From: Bdellovibrionaceae bacterium UBA2466
GTDB taxonomy: Bacteria > Bdellovibrionota > FAC87 > UBA2466
NCBI GenBank assembly: GCA_002342225.1
Contig: DDPO01000160.1
Span: forward strand, 2,313 to 21,195
Direction: 5' to 3'
Length of the DNA: 18,883 nucleotides
How positions within the stretch are numbered: position 1 is the stretch's first letter; the number at the start of each line of letters is the position of its first letter. The notes under the pieces were generated by a model that was not told the origin of the DNA, did no database searches, and saw nothing but the letters and a program-made list of their open reading frames with translations. The position numbers and the translations under genes were made by a program. Positions 1 through 6,901 of this stretch are shown piece by piece.

Positions 1-501
1 TGGCAGGGGATTGAAGAAGTCATTGAAAATCCCAGAACTCATGGACACGACCAGCTTTTAGATGGGGCTCTTAAAGACACTATTTTTTCATTTAAAACCA
101 ATAAGATTCTTTTCAGTAGCATGTTAGCGATTCAAAGGCTCAAAAAATGGCAAGCGATAGTCAAAAAAACAGATGTTGTTTCTCTTGGGAAAGTTAATTC
201 TCACCATTTAGCAGAGTATAATCGACTAGCCCTGAGTGCTATTATTCTTTTTTTAAATGAAGGGAAAAAATCTCCGGTCTACAGGGTTGACCCTACTGGA
301 GCTCGAACCATCGAGGAGGCCACTGAAATTCGAGCTATGCTTAAAAATCTTGAAAGAAGAAATGAGCTGACCCCACAGATAATTTCAGCTGAGGGAGACC
401 GGTTTCGTCACCATGTTAGGAAAACTTTCTTTGACAGTTACCGAGTAAATGATGATAGTTTTCATACATCTATCCATTTTCATGAAAAGTTTAAGAAATA
501 G
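1..501 (+). CDS. Hypothetical protein, C-terminal part (5' end outside window)
   Basis: The frame is open from the first base of the window to the TAA at 499-501, so this is the last 166 residues of a longer protein whose start lies to the left. The visible part is charged and soluble-looking, with basic helical stretches (RLKKW near the middle, MLKNLERRN further on) and a His-rich tail containing FHTSIHFHEKFKK. It has no obvious membrane segment. I do not recognise the family. Its end overlaps the start of the following phosphoesterase gene by 20 nt (482-501), so the two are probably co-transcribed and the second may be translated by coupling. An internal ATG at 121 is unlikely to be the true start, because the frame continues without a stop upstream and codon use does not change. 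Confidence 0.6.
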   Translation, partial: WQGIEEVIENPRTHGHDQLLDGALKDTIFSFKTNKILFSSMLAIQRLKKWQAIVKKTDVVSLGKVNSHHLAEYNRLALSAIILFLNEGKKSPVYRVDPTGARTIEEATEIRAMLKNLERRNELTPQIISAEGDRFRHHVRKTFFDSYRVNDDSFHTSIHFHEKFKK

Positions 502-1321
502 GTTTGTTTCGTTATCAGCGGTATTGTGTGTCGTTGTTTTGTTGTCTGCGTGTGTTGCAAAGTCCGGACACGATCTGCGATTTCGAGAGAGCGCGAGTTT
601 GAACGTCCCTTCATTTAATATTTCCGGCACCGAGGATGGTTCGTTTTCTTTCATATTTGTCGGCGATGTGCATCTAACTGGTTCTAATACTTATCGATTA
701 GATACGGTTCTTCAAGCTGCGCAAGACCATGGCGATTCGTTCATCGTTTTTTTGGGGGATCTCATTGAAAAAGGGGCTCGGTCAGATTTTGAAACCTTTA
801 AAGCCACAGTGAGCGCTCACGGTTTTTCTGAAAAAGTGATTTATGTTTTGGGGAATCACGATATTTTTGAAGATGGTTGGTCTTCCTTTCGAGAACTATT
901 GGGGCCTTCTCATTACGCCATCAGTGTTGGGAATTGCAAGTTTATCATTCTGGATTCGGCCGATGGAATAGTGGGTGAAAAACAGAAGGATTGGATGGAG
1001 GACCAGTTAAAGCAGAGTAACTCCAGTCAACATACTTTTGTTCTTAGCCATTATATGCCCGTTGTTCCGGGACAAAGAACCTATCTCAAGCTTGCGAACG
1101 AGAGTGAGGCGGTAGATTTAATGAAGATGATGAGTCGTTTTGGCGTCGAAGCCTGGTTGGGTGGGCATTATCATAGTTATGTGAAGCAAAGGATTGATAA
1201 TGTGAATTATATTGTGGCCGGAGGCGGAGGAGGCCGCAGAATGGAGCCGGTTCGCGATCTGTTTTTTGTTCGTGCCACCCTACAGAGTGACACTGTCAAA
1301 TATGAGCTCAACCGTTTTTAA
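482..1321 (+). CDS. Lipoprotein calcineurin-like metallophosphoesterase
   Basis: Predicted phosphohydrolase using two metal ions, anchored as a lipoprotein. All family blocks are present in order: GDVH (D62, H64), GDLIEKG (D93), GNHD (N125, H126), the SH pair at H190, and GGHYH (H229, H231). Together they supply the usual dimetal ligands. From the ATG at 482 the N terminus is a basic start, a hydrophobic stretch and the lipobox LSAC with Cys24, so the mature protein is probably attached to a membrane on the periplasmic side. An in-frame ATG at 449 exists, but it would put 11 extra residues before the signal peptide, so 482 is preferred. No Shine-Dalgarno sequence is visible, which fits coupling to the upstream gene it overlaps by 20 nt. 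The substrate cannot be read from the sequence. The 279 residues fit a single-domain member. The end overlaps gcvT, convergent, by 4 nt. Confidence 0.88.
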   Translation: MKSLRNRFVSLSAVLCVVVLLSACVAKSGHDLRFRESASLNVPSFNISGTEDGSFSFIFVGDVHLTGSNTYRLDTVLQAAQDHGDSFIVFLGDLIEKGARSDFETFKATVSAHGFSEKVIYVLGNHDIFEDGWSSFRELLGPSHYAISVGNCKFIILDSADGIVGEKQKDWMEDQLKQSNSSQHTFVLSHYMPVVPGQRTYLKLANESEAVDLMKMMSRFGVEAWLGGHYHSYVKQRIDNVNYIVAGGGGGRRMEPVRDLFFVRATLQSDTVKYELNRF

Positions 1322-2436
1322 GATTTTTTAGTTCGAGAAGGCACAAATGGGAGCTTTACTTTTGTTATTTCGATTTTCGAATTTCGTATTTCGACCCAAA
1401 GCTTATCGCTATCGGCCGCTCGGCTGTCAACCATTGCTAAAGCAATCGGACCTTCTAAGTGAGGACTAAATGTCCCGCTAGTGATATAGCCCACTTTCTT
1501 GTCAACCGCATCAAACACACTGTAACCCTGACGAGCTATTCTGCGATCGTTGACTCGATAGGCTCTCAATACTGTGTTTGGTCCTTGGGCTGCTTCTAGA
1601 ACGAGTGTCGATTGGCCGACAAAGGCGGTCTCTTTTTTAAGTTTTACAACCCATGAAAGACCCGCTTGAAGTGGGTTGATTGCATCGCTTAGTTCATGTC
1701 CGTGGAGAGGGTATCCCATCTCTAGGCGAAGAGTATCTCTCGCTCCTAAGCCGCAAGGTGTGATGAGAAACTCTTTTCCAGCGCTCATAAGTTTGTTCCA
1801 TAGCTTCACAGTGTCTTTCGAGGGTAAGTAAATTTCAAATCCATCCTCTCCCGTGTATCCCGTACGAGATAAGTAAACAGGAATTCCATCGATGGTATCC
1901 TCTTGAGCCCAATAGTATTTTAGTTGAGTTGCCGAACGTGATTGGGTGAGTTGACTTAGAAGTGCTTCAGACTTTGGGCCTTGAACAGCAATGAGTGCAG
2001 TTGAGTCACTTTCGTCATTGAAAATGACTTCGTGGCTCAAGCGTTTGCTCATCCATGAGAAGTCGGCTTCTCGATTAGCAGCGTTGACACAAATATAGAT
2101 GTGGTCCAGCGCTCGACGATAAATGACAAGATCGTCAATAACACCGCCCTTTTCGTTGCATAGCATATTGTATTGAGCTTGGCCGATTTCGAGCTTGGAA
2201 AGATCATTGGTGACAAGTTTTTGAACTTCTAGGAGAGCATTTGTCCCTTTGATTGAAAATTGCCCCATATGGCTAACATCAAAGAGTCCGATGTGCTGCC
2301 GACAAGCCTTCGTTTCCTCAAGTACGCCGGTTGGATATTGCACAGGCATATCGTAACCTGCAAACGGCACCATCTTAGCCCCGAGAGCTATGTGAGTCTC
2401 ATGTAGCGGAGTGGTTTTGAGTGTGGTTGTTTCCAT
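1318..2436 (-). CDS. gcvT: Aminomethyltransferase, glycine cleavage T protein
   Basis: GcvT takes the aminomethyl group from lipoylated H protein, passes the carbon to tetrahydrofolate as 5,10-methylene-THF and releases ammonia. The 372 residues are close to the usual length. Family motifs include FAGYDMPVQY near residue 26, LFDVSHMGQ near 51, GGVIDDL with the expected catalytic Asp101, RTGYTGEDGFEI, and GLGARDTLRLEMGYPLHGHE in the second half. An upstream in-frame ATG at 2499 exists, but the ATG at 2436 is chosen because GGAG lies 7 nt before it and the family N terminus begins there. The gene starts inside metF and overlaps it by 38 nt, so translation is probably coupled. No gcvH or gcvP is in the window, although these are often neighbours, so the rest of the glycine cleavage complex must lie elsewhere if present. 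The 3' end overlaps the convergent phosphoesterase gene by 4 nt. Confidence 0.95.
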   Translation of the reverse strand: METTTLKTTPLHETHIALGAKMVPFAGYDMPVQYPTGVLEETKACRQHIGLFDVSHMGQFSIKGTNALLEVQKLVTNDLSKLEIGQAQYNMLCNEKGGVIDDLVIYRRALDHIYICVNAANREADFSWMSKRLSHEVIFNDESDSTALIAVQGPKSEALLSQLTQSRSATQLKYYWAQEDTIDGIPVYLSRTGYTGEDGFEIYLPSKDTVKLWNKLMSAGKEFLITPCGLGARDTLRLEMGYPLHGHELSDAINPLQAGLSWVVKLKKETAFVGQSTLVLEAAQGPNTVLRAYRVNDRRIARQGYSVFDAVDKKVGYITSGTFSPHLEGPIALAMVDSRAADSDKLWVEIRNSKIEITKVKLPFVPSRTKKS

Positions 2437-3298
2437 GGTAGTTCTCCAGAACTTGAGCGATGAGTTCCTCTTGTCGGACTGACATGACGTGAAATCCATC
2501 GACGATATTTTTTAGCCCATTCATCATTTCAAGGGCTAGCTCAACTCCTGTTAAATCAGGAGTTTTCGAGTTTTTAAAACGCTCTAAAATCGCATCGGGG
2601 ATTTGAATCCCAGGAATGTTCTCATGGATGTACTGAGCGGATTCGTAGGAGTGAAGTATTAAAATTCCCACGAGAATTTTCGAATTGAAGCGATTAGCCT
2701 CCTCGACAAAACGGCACAAGTCTTCCATGTCGTAATTGGCTTGCGTCTGAAAAAAGGAGGCCCCTGCCTCGATTTTTTTTGCCATGCGAGAAAGTTGATT
2801 GGTGTTGTTTTTGAGCGTCGGGTTGATGGCTGATCCCAAAAATAATTTAGGTGATGCGTTGAGCTTGTGGCCGCTATCATCGGCTCCACTTTGAAGGCGC
2901 TTCGCTAACTGTAACAGTCTCACCGATTCCAATTCGAAGACAGGCTTAGCTTCGGGGCAATCACCCACTTTGACGGGATCTCCCGTCAAACAAAGCATAT
3001 TGGGGATACCTAAAGCGCCTGCTCCGAAAATATCAGCTTGGAGAGCAATGCGATTTCGATCTCGACAAGTCAATTGAAACACCGGCTCTATTCCTTGATC
3101 CAACAAGATCCGACAGGCTGCAAGGCTAGACATCTTGACTAGGGCTCGCTGGCAGTCAGTGATATTGAGAGCGTCTACCCAAGGTTTTAAAGTGAGCGCA
3201 TTTTTTACTAGTTTTTTTATTCCCGAACCTTTGGGAGGAGTGATTTCAGCGGTGATTACTTTTTGACCCGCGAGCAATTTGGTATTGAGAATGCCCAT
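2399..3298 (-). CDS. metF: 5,10-methylenetetrahydrofolate reductase
   Basis: A flavoprotein that reduces 5,10-methylene-THF to 5-methyl-THF for methionine synthesis. The 299 residues fit a catalytic-domain-only bacterial enzyme. The TAEITPPKG block holds the conserved Glu18 near the N terminus, TCRDRNRIALQADIFGAGALG near residues 77-96 is the family's barrel segment, and NMLCLTGDP contains Asp107, expected near the flavin and folate. The short N terminus before TAEITPPKG resembles the shorter bacterial and acetogen type rather than E. coli MetF. There is no Shine-Dalgarno sequence before the ATG; instead an extended -10 element ends 9 nt upstream, so the mRNA may be leaderless. The gcvT start and its ribosome binding site lie within the last codons. 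The pairing is logical, because GcvT makes this enzyme's substrate. Confidence 0.93.
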   Translation of the reverse strand: MGILNTKLLAGQKVITAEITPPKGSGIKKLVKNALTLKPWVDALNITDCQRALVKMSSLAACRILLDQGIEPVFQLTCRDRNRIALQADIFGAGALGIPNMLCLTGDPVKVGDCPEAKPVFELESVRLLQLAKRLQSGADDSGHKLNASPKLFLGSAINPTLKNNTNQLSRMAKKIEAGASFFQTQANYDMEDLCRFVEEANRFNSKILVGILILHSYESAQYIHENIPGIQIPDAILERFKNSKTPDLTGVELALEMMNGLKNIVDGFHVMSVRQEELIAQVLENYHGNNHTQNHSAT

Positions 3299-3307
3299 AA
3301 CGGGGAA

Positions 3308-3316
3308 AGTATAACA
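3308..3316 (-). promoter_or_regulatory. Extended -10 promoter for metF-gcvT
   Basis: On the minus strand TGTTATACT is an extended -10 element (TG, one base, then TATACT, matching TATAAT at five of six). A weak -35 candidate, TTTTCA, lies 15 nt upstream. Only 9 nt separate the -10 hexamer from the metF ATG, so transcription would start at or within a couple of bases of the start codon. The element sits just downstream of a strong terminator, which supports metF-gcvT as an independent unit. Confidence 0.55.
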
Positions 3317-3330
3317 AAAGATAGGTATTG

Positions 3331-3364
3331 AAAAGAAAAAGGGCCCCTTGTTGCCAAGAGGCCC
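3331..3364 (-). terminator. Rho-independent terminator after the Cys/His protein gene
   Basis: Read on the minus strand, a 10-bp stem (GGGCCTCTTG with CAAGGGGCCC, one T-G wobble) closes a GCAA tetraloop, a stable GNRA type, and is followed at once by TTTTTCTTTT. It lies 28 nt after the stop codon of the 3392-3787 gene and before the metF promoter. It therefore separates the minus strand into two transcription units. Confidence 0.93.
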
Positions 3365-3391
3365 TCAAATCTCAATGAGTTAAATATGAGT

Positions 3392-3787
3392 TTATCCGGC
3401 AGCTTCCTGTTTCTCAGCTGCAGGTTTTGCGGCGGGAGCTGCTCTTGCAACTTCCAACCCTTTTACATAATAATTTTGATAGTGATCTTCGCAATAGCCG
3501 TGGCGATTCATGACCATCGGCTTTCGACAGTCCATGGCTCCGCAAGTTTTATATCTTGCAAGGCCAAATGCACCCTGTCTCCACTTTCGGTAATGAGCAT
3601 TACAATAACCCTTGGCACGATATTCACGTTTGCAAGAGGCTACTTGGCAAGCTTTCTCCGAAGTATTGGGTTGTGCTGAAACTTTTTTAGCAACTTTTTC
3701 AGCTGATTTAGCTTCCGTAGGGGTTGAAGATTTTACTTTTTTTGATTTTGCAACTTCTTCACTTTTTGCGGCTGGTTTTTTGCCCAT
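3392..3787 (-). CDS. Small basic protein with two tandem Cys/His zinc-binding repeats
   Basis: This 131-residue protein has three parts. Residues 1 to about 45 are a Lys/Ala/Ser-rich low-complexity tail resembling histone H1 tails. The middle holds two repeats: C-x4-C-x9-C-x2-H (with KGYCNAHYRKWRQG) and C-x4-C-x11-C-x2-H (with HGYCEDHYQNYYVKG). The end is a short Ala/Pro/Lys-rich tail. The evenly placed CCCH sets imply two small zinc sites, similar in pattern to zinc ribbons found near HNH nuclease domains, but no nuclease residues are visible. I associate proteins of this kind with Bdellovibrio-like and myxobacterial genomes; this is memory, not a search result. The basic tail suggests nucleic acid binding. 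GGAGG lies 7 nt before the ATG, the strongest ribosome binding site on this strand, so high expression is likely. A strong terminator follows. The gene starts 61 nt after the upstream oxidoreductase stop. Confidence 0.85.
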   Translation of the reverse strand: MGKKPAAKSEEVAKSKKVKSSTPTEAKSAEKVAKKVSAQPNTSEKACQVASCKREYRAKGYCNAHYRKWRQGAFGLARYKTCGAMDCRKPMVMNRHGYCEDHYQNYYVKGLEVARAAPAAKPAAEKQEAAG

Positions 3788-3848
3788 GATTCTTCCTCCA
3801 GATGCTTTCCTATCGGAAGAATATGAAAAAAATATTAAGGAAATTTGC

Positions 3849-5057
3849 TTAGATGTGTAGCCCTTCGGGCAAAAGTTTTGAGGAATCCCCCATTGAAAAA
3901 CGTTCTCGGCTTAAGCACGAAGCGTCAATGGTGTGGAATTTCTGTGTCATAATGAGTTCTGACATCGCAATGGCAGCGCCGTAGCTTTGCATGACTCCCC
4001 GGCCCGTAAAACTGTGGCACTCATAAAGTGTTTGGGTTCCGGGGATTTTGCCGAGAATACCGGACGTGTCCGGAGTGTAGCTGTACAATCCGCCCCATCC
4101 AGTAATGGGCTTCAACCTCTCAAGAGAACTTGATCTTTCATAAAGTGCCGGCCAAATGTGCTCTTCAAAGAAATTGGAGTCGACATCGAACTTGTAACCT
4201 GGTTTTTCATTTTTTAGAACCAATCCCGCCAGAATGTTCCCGCCTTCTGGGTGAAAGTAGACTCTAGATGTATCTACGATCATGCCGTAATCATTCATGT
4301 TAAAATTCTCGGCTTTGAAAAGAATAATCTGACGCCGAATAGGTTCAATCAAGGGGTTGGGGATAAGAGGAATCAGCAAATCGCGTGACCAAGCCCCCGC
4401 TGCCAAAATAACAAAATCGGCAGACCAAACTGTTGTTGCTTGGTCATTGGTTAGAGCCTTCGGATTTTTAAGATAGTCTTGAGCAGCTATGTCGGATGTG
4501 AGTGTGGTGACTGAAATTTCTGCCTTTCTTTGTTTCTCAGTCATGGACTGAACCACATGTCGGTCATGAAACGTGACCCCCCGTTTTTTTGCCTCTTCGC
4601 GAAAATATTGTTTGAGACTATTCGAGTTAATGAGTCCATCTTTCGAACCAAAAATCGCAAAGGCCAAGTCGTCAGTTTTATCTACGAAGGGATATCGGGA
4701 CCTGATGTCACTGATTGAAAGCTTTTCATAGTCAAGTTGGTGACTTCGAGTCCTAGAAAGCATGTCTTCACCCGAAGATTCTTCTCCTTTGCCAAATAGC
4801 CAGAGATATCCTGTTTGATTAAATCCGATCTCACTTTTGATGGTTTCAAATAAAGCAATGGAATAACGCGATAGCTCACGATTGATGGGCTGCTGCCACA
4901 GATGCCGTACTCCGCCTGCATTACGTTCGGTGCTACTAAGGAGTCCTTCTAGGTCCGGGTCTAGAACATGGATGTCGGATACCCCCTTGCGGGATAGCTC
5001 ATAGGCAATTGCACTACCGACAATTCCTGCTCCAACGATGACACCATTTACTTTCAT
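3849..5057 (-). CDS. FAD-dependent oxidoreductase, DAO family (sarcosine/dimethylglycine-oxidising type)
   Basis: The N terminus carries the dinucleotide-binding motif GAGIVGSAIAYELSRKG (G9, G11, G14), followed near residue 45 by STERNAGGVRHLW, where this family holds its FAD. The second half has FVILAAGAWSRDL, the FHPEGGNILAG block, and near the C terminus TPDTSGILGKIPG followed by HSFTGRGVMQSYGAA, another FAD contact. At 402 residues it fits the DAO superfamily that includes sarcosine oxidase, dimethylglycine dehydrogenase, D-amino acid dehydrogenases and FOXRED1. Substrate cannot be assigned. Nearby metF and gcvT make an N-methyl amino acid donor plausible, since demethylation can yield methylene-THF, but this is inference. 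No Shine-Dalgarno sequence precedes the ATG; a weak -10-like TAGACT ends 6 nt upstream. The gene is divergent from the lipoprotein gene at 5149. Confidence 0.85.
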   Translation of the reverse strand: MKVNGVIVGAGIVGSAIAYELSRKGVSDIHVLDPDLEGLLSSTERNAGGVRHLWQQPINRELSRYSIALFETIKSEIGFNQTGYLWLFGKGEESSGEDMLSRTRSHQLDYEKLSISDIRSRYPFVDKTDDLAFAIFGSKDGLINSNSLKQYFREEAKKRGVTFHDRHVVQSMTEKQRKAEISVTTLTSDIAAQDYLKNPKALTNDQATTVWSADFVILAAGAWSRDLLIPLIPNPLIEPIRRQIILFKAENFNMNDYGMIVDTSRVYFHPEGGNILAGLVLKNEKPGYKFDVDSNFFEEHIWPALYERSSSLERLKPITGWGGLYSYTPDTSGILGKIPGTQTLYECHSFTGRGVMQSYGAAIAMSELIMTQKFHTIDASCLSRERFSMGDSSKLLPEGLHI

Positions 5058-5110
5058 GGGCGCAGTCTATCGGAAAAAAAGGGTTCCTGAAAGTCCCTCA
5101 AAAAGTTTTT

Positions 5111-5140
5111 TTGCCATGTTTTTGGGTTGTCGTTTACAAT
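5111..5140 (+). promoter_or_regulatory. Sigma70-type promoter of the 5149-7502 cluster
   Basis: TTGCCA at 5111-5116 and TACAAT at 5135-5140 each match the consensus at five of six positions and are separated by 18 nt. Only 8 nt lie between the -10 hexamer and the ATG at 5149, so the transcript would begin at or just before the start codon and carry almost no leader. Confidence 0.6.
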
Positions 5141-5148
5141 AGAGTCCT

Positions 5149-5613
5149 ATGAAAACACTCTTAATCACACTTTTAATTTTCTCCTTTGGCTGCATCAAAA
5201 AAAACCAAGTGGAAACAGCCTCAGTGGCTGCGAATCCTACCGATGTTGTAAGGACTTTTGTAGAGCTATCGGCGGCATCTAAAACTCCGGAGGACAAGAA
5301 AAAATTATTGGTCTCCTGTGGGGGGGAGTTGAAAAGAGCTTTTGAAAGAATGTCTGATGAAGAATTTAAGCTCATCTACTTGAGCGGCCAGCTCAGGGTT
5401 GAAAAACTGGAAATAATTAAGACCGACATTCAGAATGATAGCGCCCTTATTCACTATCGGGTCATTGTGGAAAATAATCAGGGTACCGAAACGACAAAAG
5501 AAACCAATGAGCGGGAGGTTCAGTTGAAAAAAACCGATTCGGGTTGGGTTATCGACGCTATTCGACTTAAAGGGACAGACCAACTCGCATTCACAAGAGG
5601 GATGATGTTTTAA
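5149..5613 (+). CDS. Small hypothetical lipoprotein
   Basis: This is a 154-residue exported protein. The N terminus is a short basic start, a hydrophobic stretch and a lipobox ending FSFGC (Cys15), so it is probably a lipidated envelope protein. The rest has an early helical part with TPEDKKKLLVSCGGELKRAF and then alternating strands (LRVEKLEIIKTDIQNDSALIHYRVIVENNQG, later DSGWVIDAIRLKG). That layout resembles the DUF4878-like or NTF2-like fold common in bacterial lipoproteins; the assignment is by pattern only. It is the first gene of a four-gene cluster, 15 nt before the next start. No clear ribosome binding site is visible, and the promoter -10 lies 8 nt upstream. Function is unknown. Confidence 0.8.
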   Translation: MKTLLITLLIFSFGCIKKNQVETASVAANPTDVVRTFVELSAASKTPEDKKKLLVSCGGELKRAFERMSDEEFKLIYLSGQLRVEKLEIIKTDIQNDSALIHYRVIVENNQGTETTKETNEREVQLKKTDSGWVIDAIRLKGTDQLAFTRGMMF

Positions 5614-5628
5614 AACTGATTTAAATTG

Positions 5629-6081
5629 ATGCAAGAAACGATATCCATATCCAACGGTTCTTCAGTTGGGCAAAGAGTGCAATATGCCTCGCAAGTTCTC
5701 TTGAAAGGCGATGACCTTGAAGCCTATTTACATTGCATGTCGAGTGTTTTCGCCGAAAACATCCACTACATCGACCCCGTGCACGAACTCAGAGGAAAAA
5801 GTGCAGTGGTTGAAATGCTTCGAAAGTACGTCCCACGCTTAAAAAATGAACCCTTTGAGTTTTCTCTTGTGCATGATGGAAACAACTGCGTGATTTGGCG
5901 TTGGGTTTTAAACATGAAGATTCGCTACACTCCGTTTCGCTTTACTATTCACGGGCTTGTTCATGCTGAGCTCGAAGGTGAAAAAATTGTTCGTCAGCGG
6001 GAATATTACGATCCCATGGAGTCCATTGGGGTCATTCCAATCATAGGTGCACTCTACAAATTAGCTCTCAAATTGGGGTAG
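5629..6081 (+). CDS. NTF2-like (SnoaL/limonene epoxide hydrolase fold) protein
   Basis: The 150-residue protein follows the NTF2-like layout: an opening helix (QRVQYASQVLLKGDDLEAYLHCMSSVFAEN), the family turn YIDPVHELRGKSAVVEML, then strands with VIWRWVLNMKIRYTPFRFTIHGLVHAELEGEKIVRQREYYD. The phrase 'YxDP..ELRGK...' followed by a strand ending in 'REYYD' is typical of SnoaL-like proteins, which use the cone-shaped fold as a catalytic or binding pocket. A short hydrophobic tail (IPIIGALYKLALKLG) may touch a membrane or a partner. The ATG at 5629 is preferred over the TTG immediately before it. It lies 15 nt after the lipoprotein gene and 7 nt before the next start, so it is clearly in the cluster. 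Substrate is unknown. Confidence 0.82.
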   Translation: MQETISISNGSSVGQRVQYASQVLLKGDDLEAYLHCMSSVFAENIHYIDPVHELRGKSAVVEMLRKYVPRLKNEPFEFSLVHDGNNCVIWRWVLNMKIRYTPFRFTIHGLVHAELEGEKIVRQREYYDPMESIGVIPIIGALYKLALKLG

Positions 6082-6088
6082 AAACGCC

Positions 6089-6901
6089 ATGTTTTTTCTC
6101 AAAAAAGTTATTTTTAAGTTGATGGAGTTGGGTCTGGGGCTTCGAACTTGTTTTAGTCTTGAGACCAAAGACCCCATCTTTGTGAATTTCAAGCTTTCAC
6201 CTGCTGAGATTGAGAGTGTGAAAGCTTTGTTGCCGCCGGGATTTGTACTTAAACCCATTCGATTTACTGAAGACGAAGAAATAAGTTCGTATTGGGTAAG
6301 TTATAATTTTTATCAGCTTAAGTACCCCTCTCCAAAATTAGCCGGAATCAAAAAGTCACGTTTGGAAATCAATACCTTCGTTGAGGATTCACAGGGAAGA
6401 AAAGGTATTTTGGTTTTTTGTGATTCTCCTTTTGTTTCCAGGGAGAGCGTAAAGAGTTTAATCGGGCGGGTTTGCGATTTTGCCGAATGGCTTGTCACTA
6501 AGATCTACGGCTGCGGGCAATTGATTGGGCTTGATTACCATTTAGCAGAGCGACTCAGAGTTTCAATGTATGCGAAGAACCAAAAAGTTAATCTAGACTT
6601 ACCTGTGCCAGAACAAGAACATAAGCCTTCTATTCAACTTTCGAGCGATTATTTAAATTACAACGATATTTCCTTTTTCAATCAGGGTAAAAGCTTAGAT
6701 TTTGTGAACGTAAATAGTTCTTTCATCGAGGCTCGGTTTTTCTCTGTACCATTAGATTGTAAAGAGCCTCAATACCAGCTTACGATGGAAAGTCGATTGT
6801 TTGCGCGGAAACCAGATGTTATTCTAGCCCACCGAGGAGAGATTGCTTACTTAGTTAACTCGATGAATCGTTGTTTAACTGAGAGGCAAGTCAATGGCTA
6901 A
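6089..6901 (+). CDS. Hypothetical protein, possibly acetoacetate decarboxylase-like fold
   Basis: I do not firmly recognise this 270-residue protein. The N terminus is amphipathic and basic (MFFLKKVIFKLMELGLGL) without a clean signal peptide. The segment LLPPGFVLKPIRF, then strands with YWVSYNFYQLKYPSPKLAG and a strand pair around KSRLEINTFVEDSQGRKGILVFCDSPFVS, loosely recall the acetoacetate decarboxylase/DUF2071 superfamily. The usual catalytic Lys context is not evident, so this is only a hint. The start lies 7 nt after the NTF2-like stop, and the 3' end overlaps the next gene by 8 nt, so expression is coupled on both sides. Being placed between an NTF2-like protein and a membrane protein suggests work on a small hydrophobic molecule or at the membrane; that is inference. 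Confidence 0.75.
   Translation: MFFLKKVIFKLMELGLGLRTCFSLETKDPIFVNFKLSPAEIESVKALLPPGFVLKPIRFTEDEEISSYWVSYNFYQLKYPSPKLAGIKKSRLEINTFVEDSQGRKGILVFCDSPFVSRESVKSLIGRVCDFAEWLVTKIYGCGQLIGLDYHLAERLRVSMYAKNQKVNLDLPVPEQEHKPSIQLSSDYLNYNDISFFNQGKSLDFVNVNSSFIEARFFSVPLDCKEPQYQLTMESRLFARKPDVILAHRGEIAYLVNSMNRCLTERQVNG

Noticed and set aside
449..481. Upstream ATG for the metallophosphoesterase
   Set aside because: It would put 11 residues before a complete lipoprotein signal peptide; the ATG at 482 gives the correct signal structure.
3612..3860. An open frame on the plus strand opposite the Cys/His protein gene
   Set aside because: It is antisense to a protein with clear motifs and a strong ribosome binding site; its translation is low in information and has no start signal.
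3860..3870. GCCC-TTC-GGGC hairpin at the end of the FAD oxidoreductase gene
   Set aside because: It lies before the stop codon, has a 4-bp stem and is not followed by a U run on the minus strand, so it is not a terminator.
5080..5100. Possible palindrome AGGGTTCC...AGTCCCT between the divergent genes at 5057 and 5149
   Set aside because: Only the outer four bases and one inner pair match; too weak for an operator.
5067..5375. An open frame on the minus strand opposite the start of the 5149 lipoprotein gene
   Set aside because: The lipoprotein frame has a signal peptide, promoter and cluster context; the opposite frame is Ser/Phe-rich shadow sequence without a ribosome binding site.
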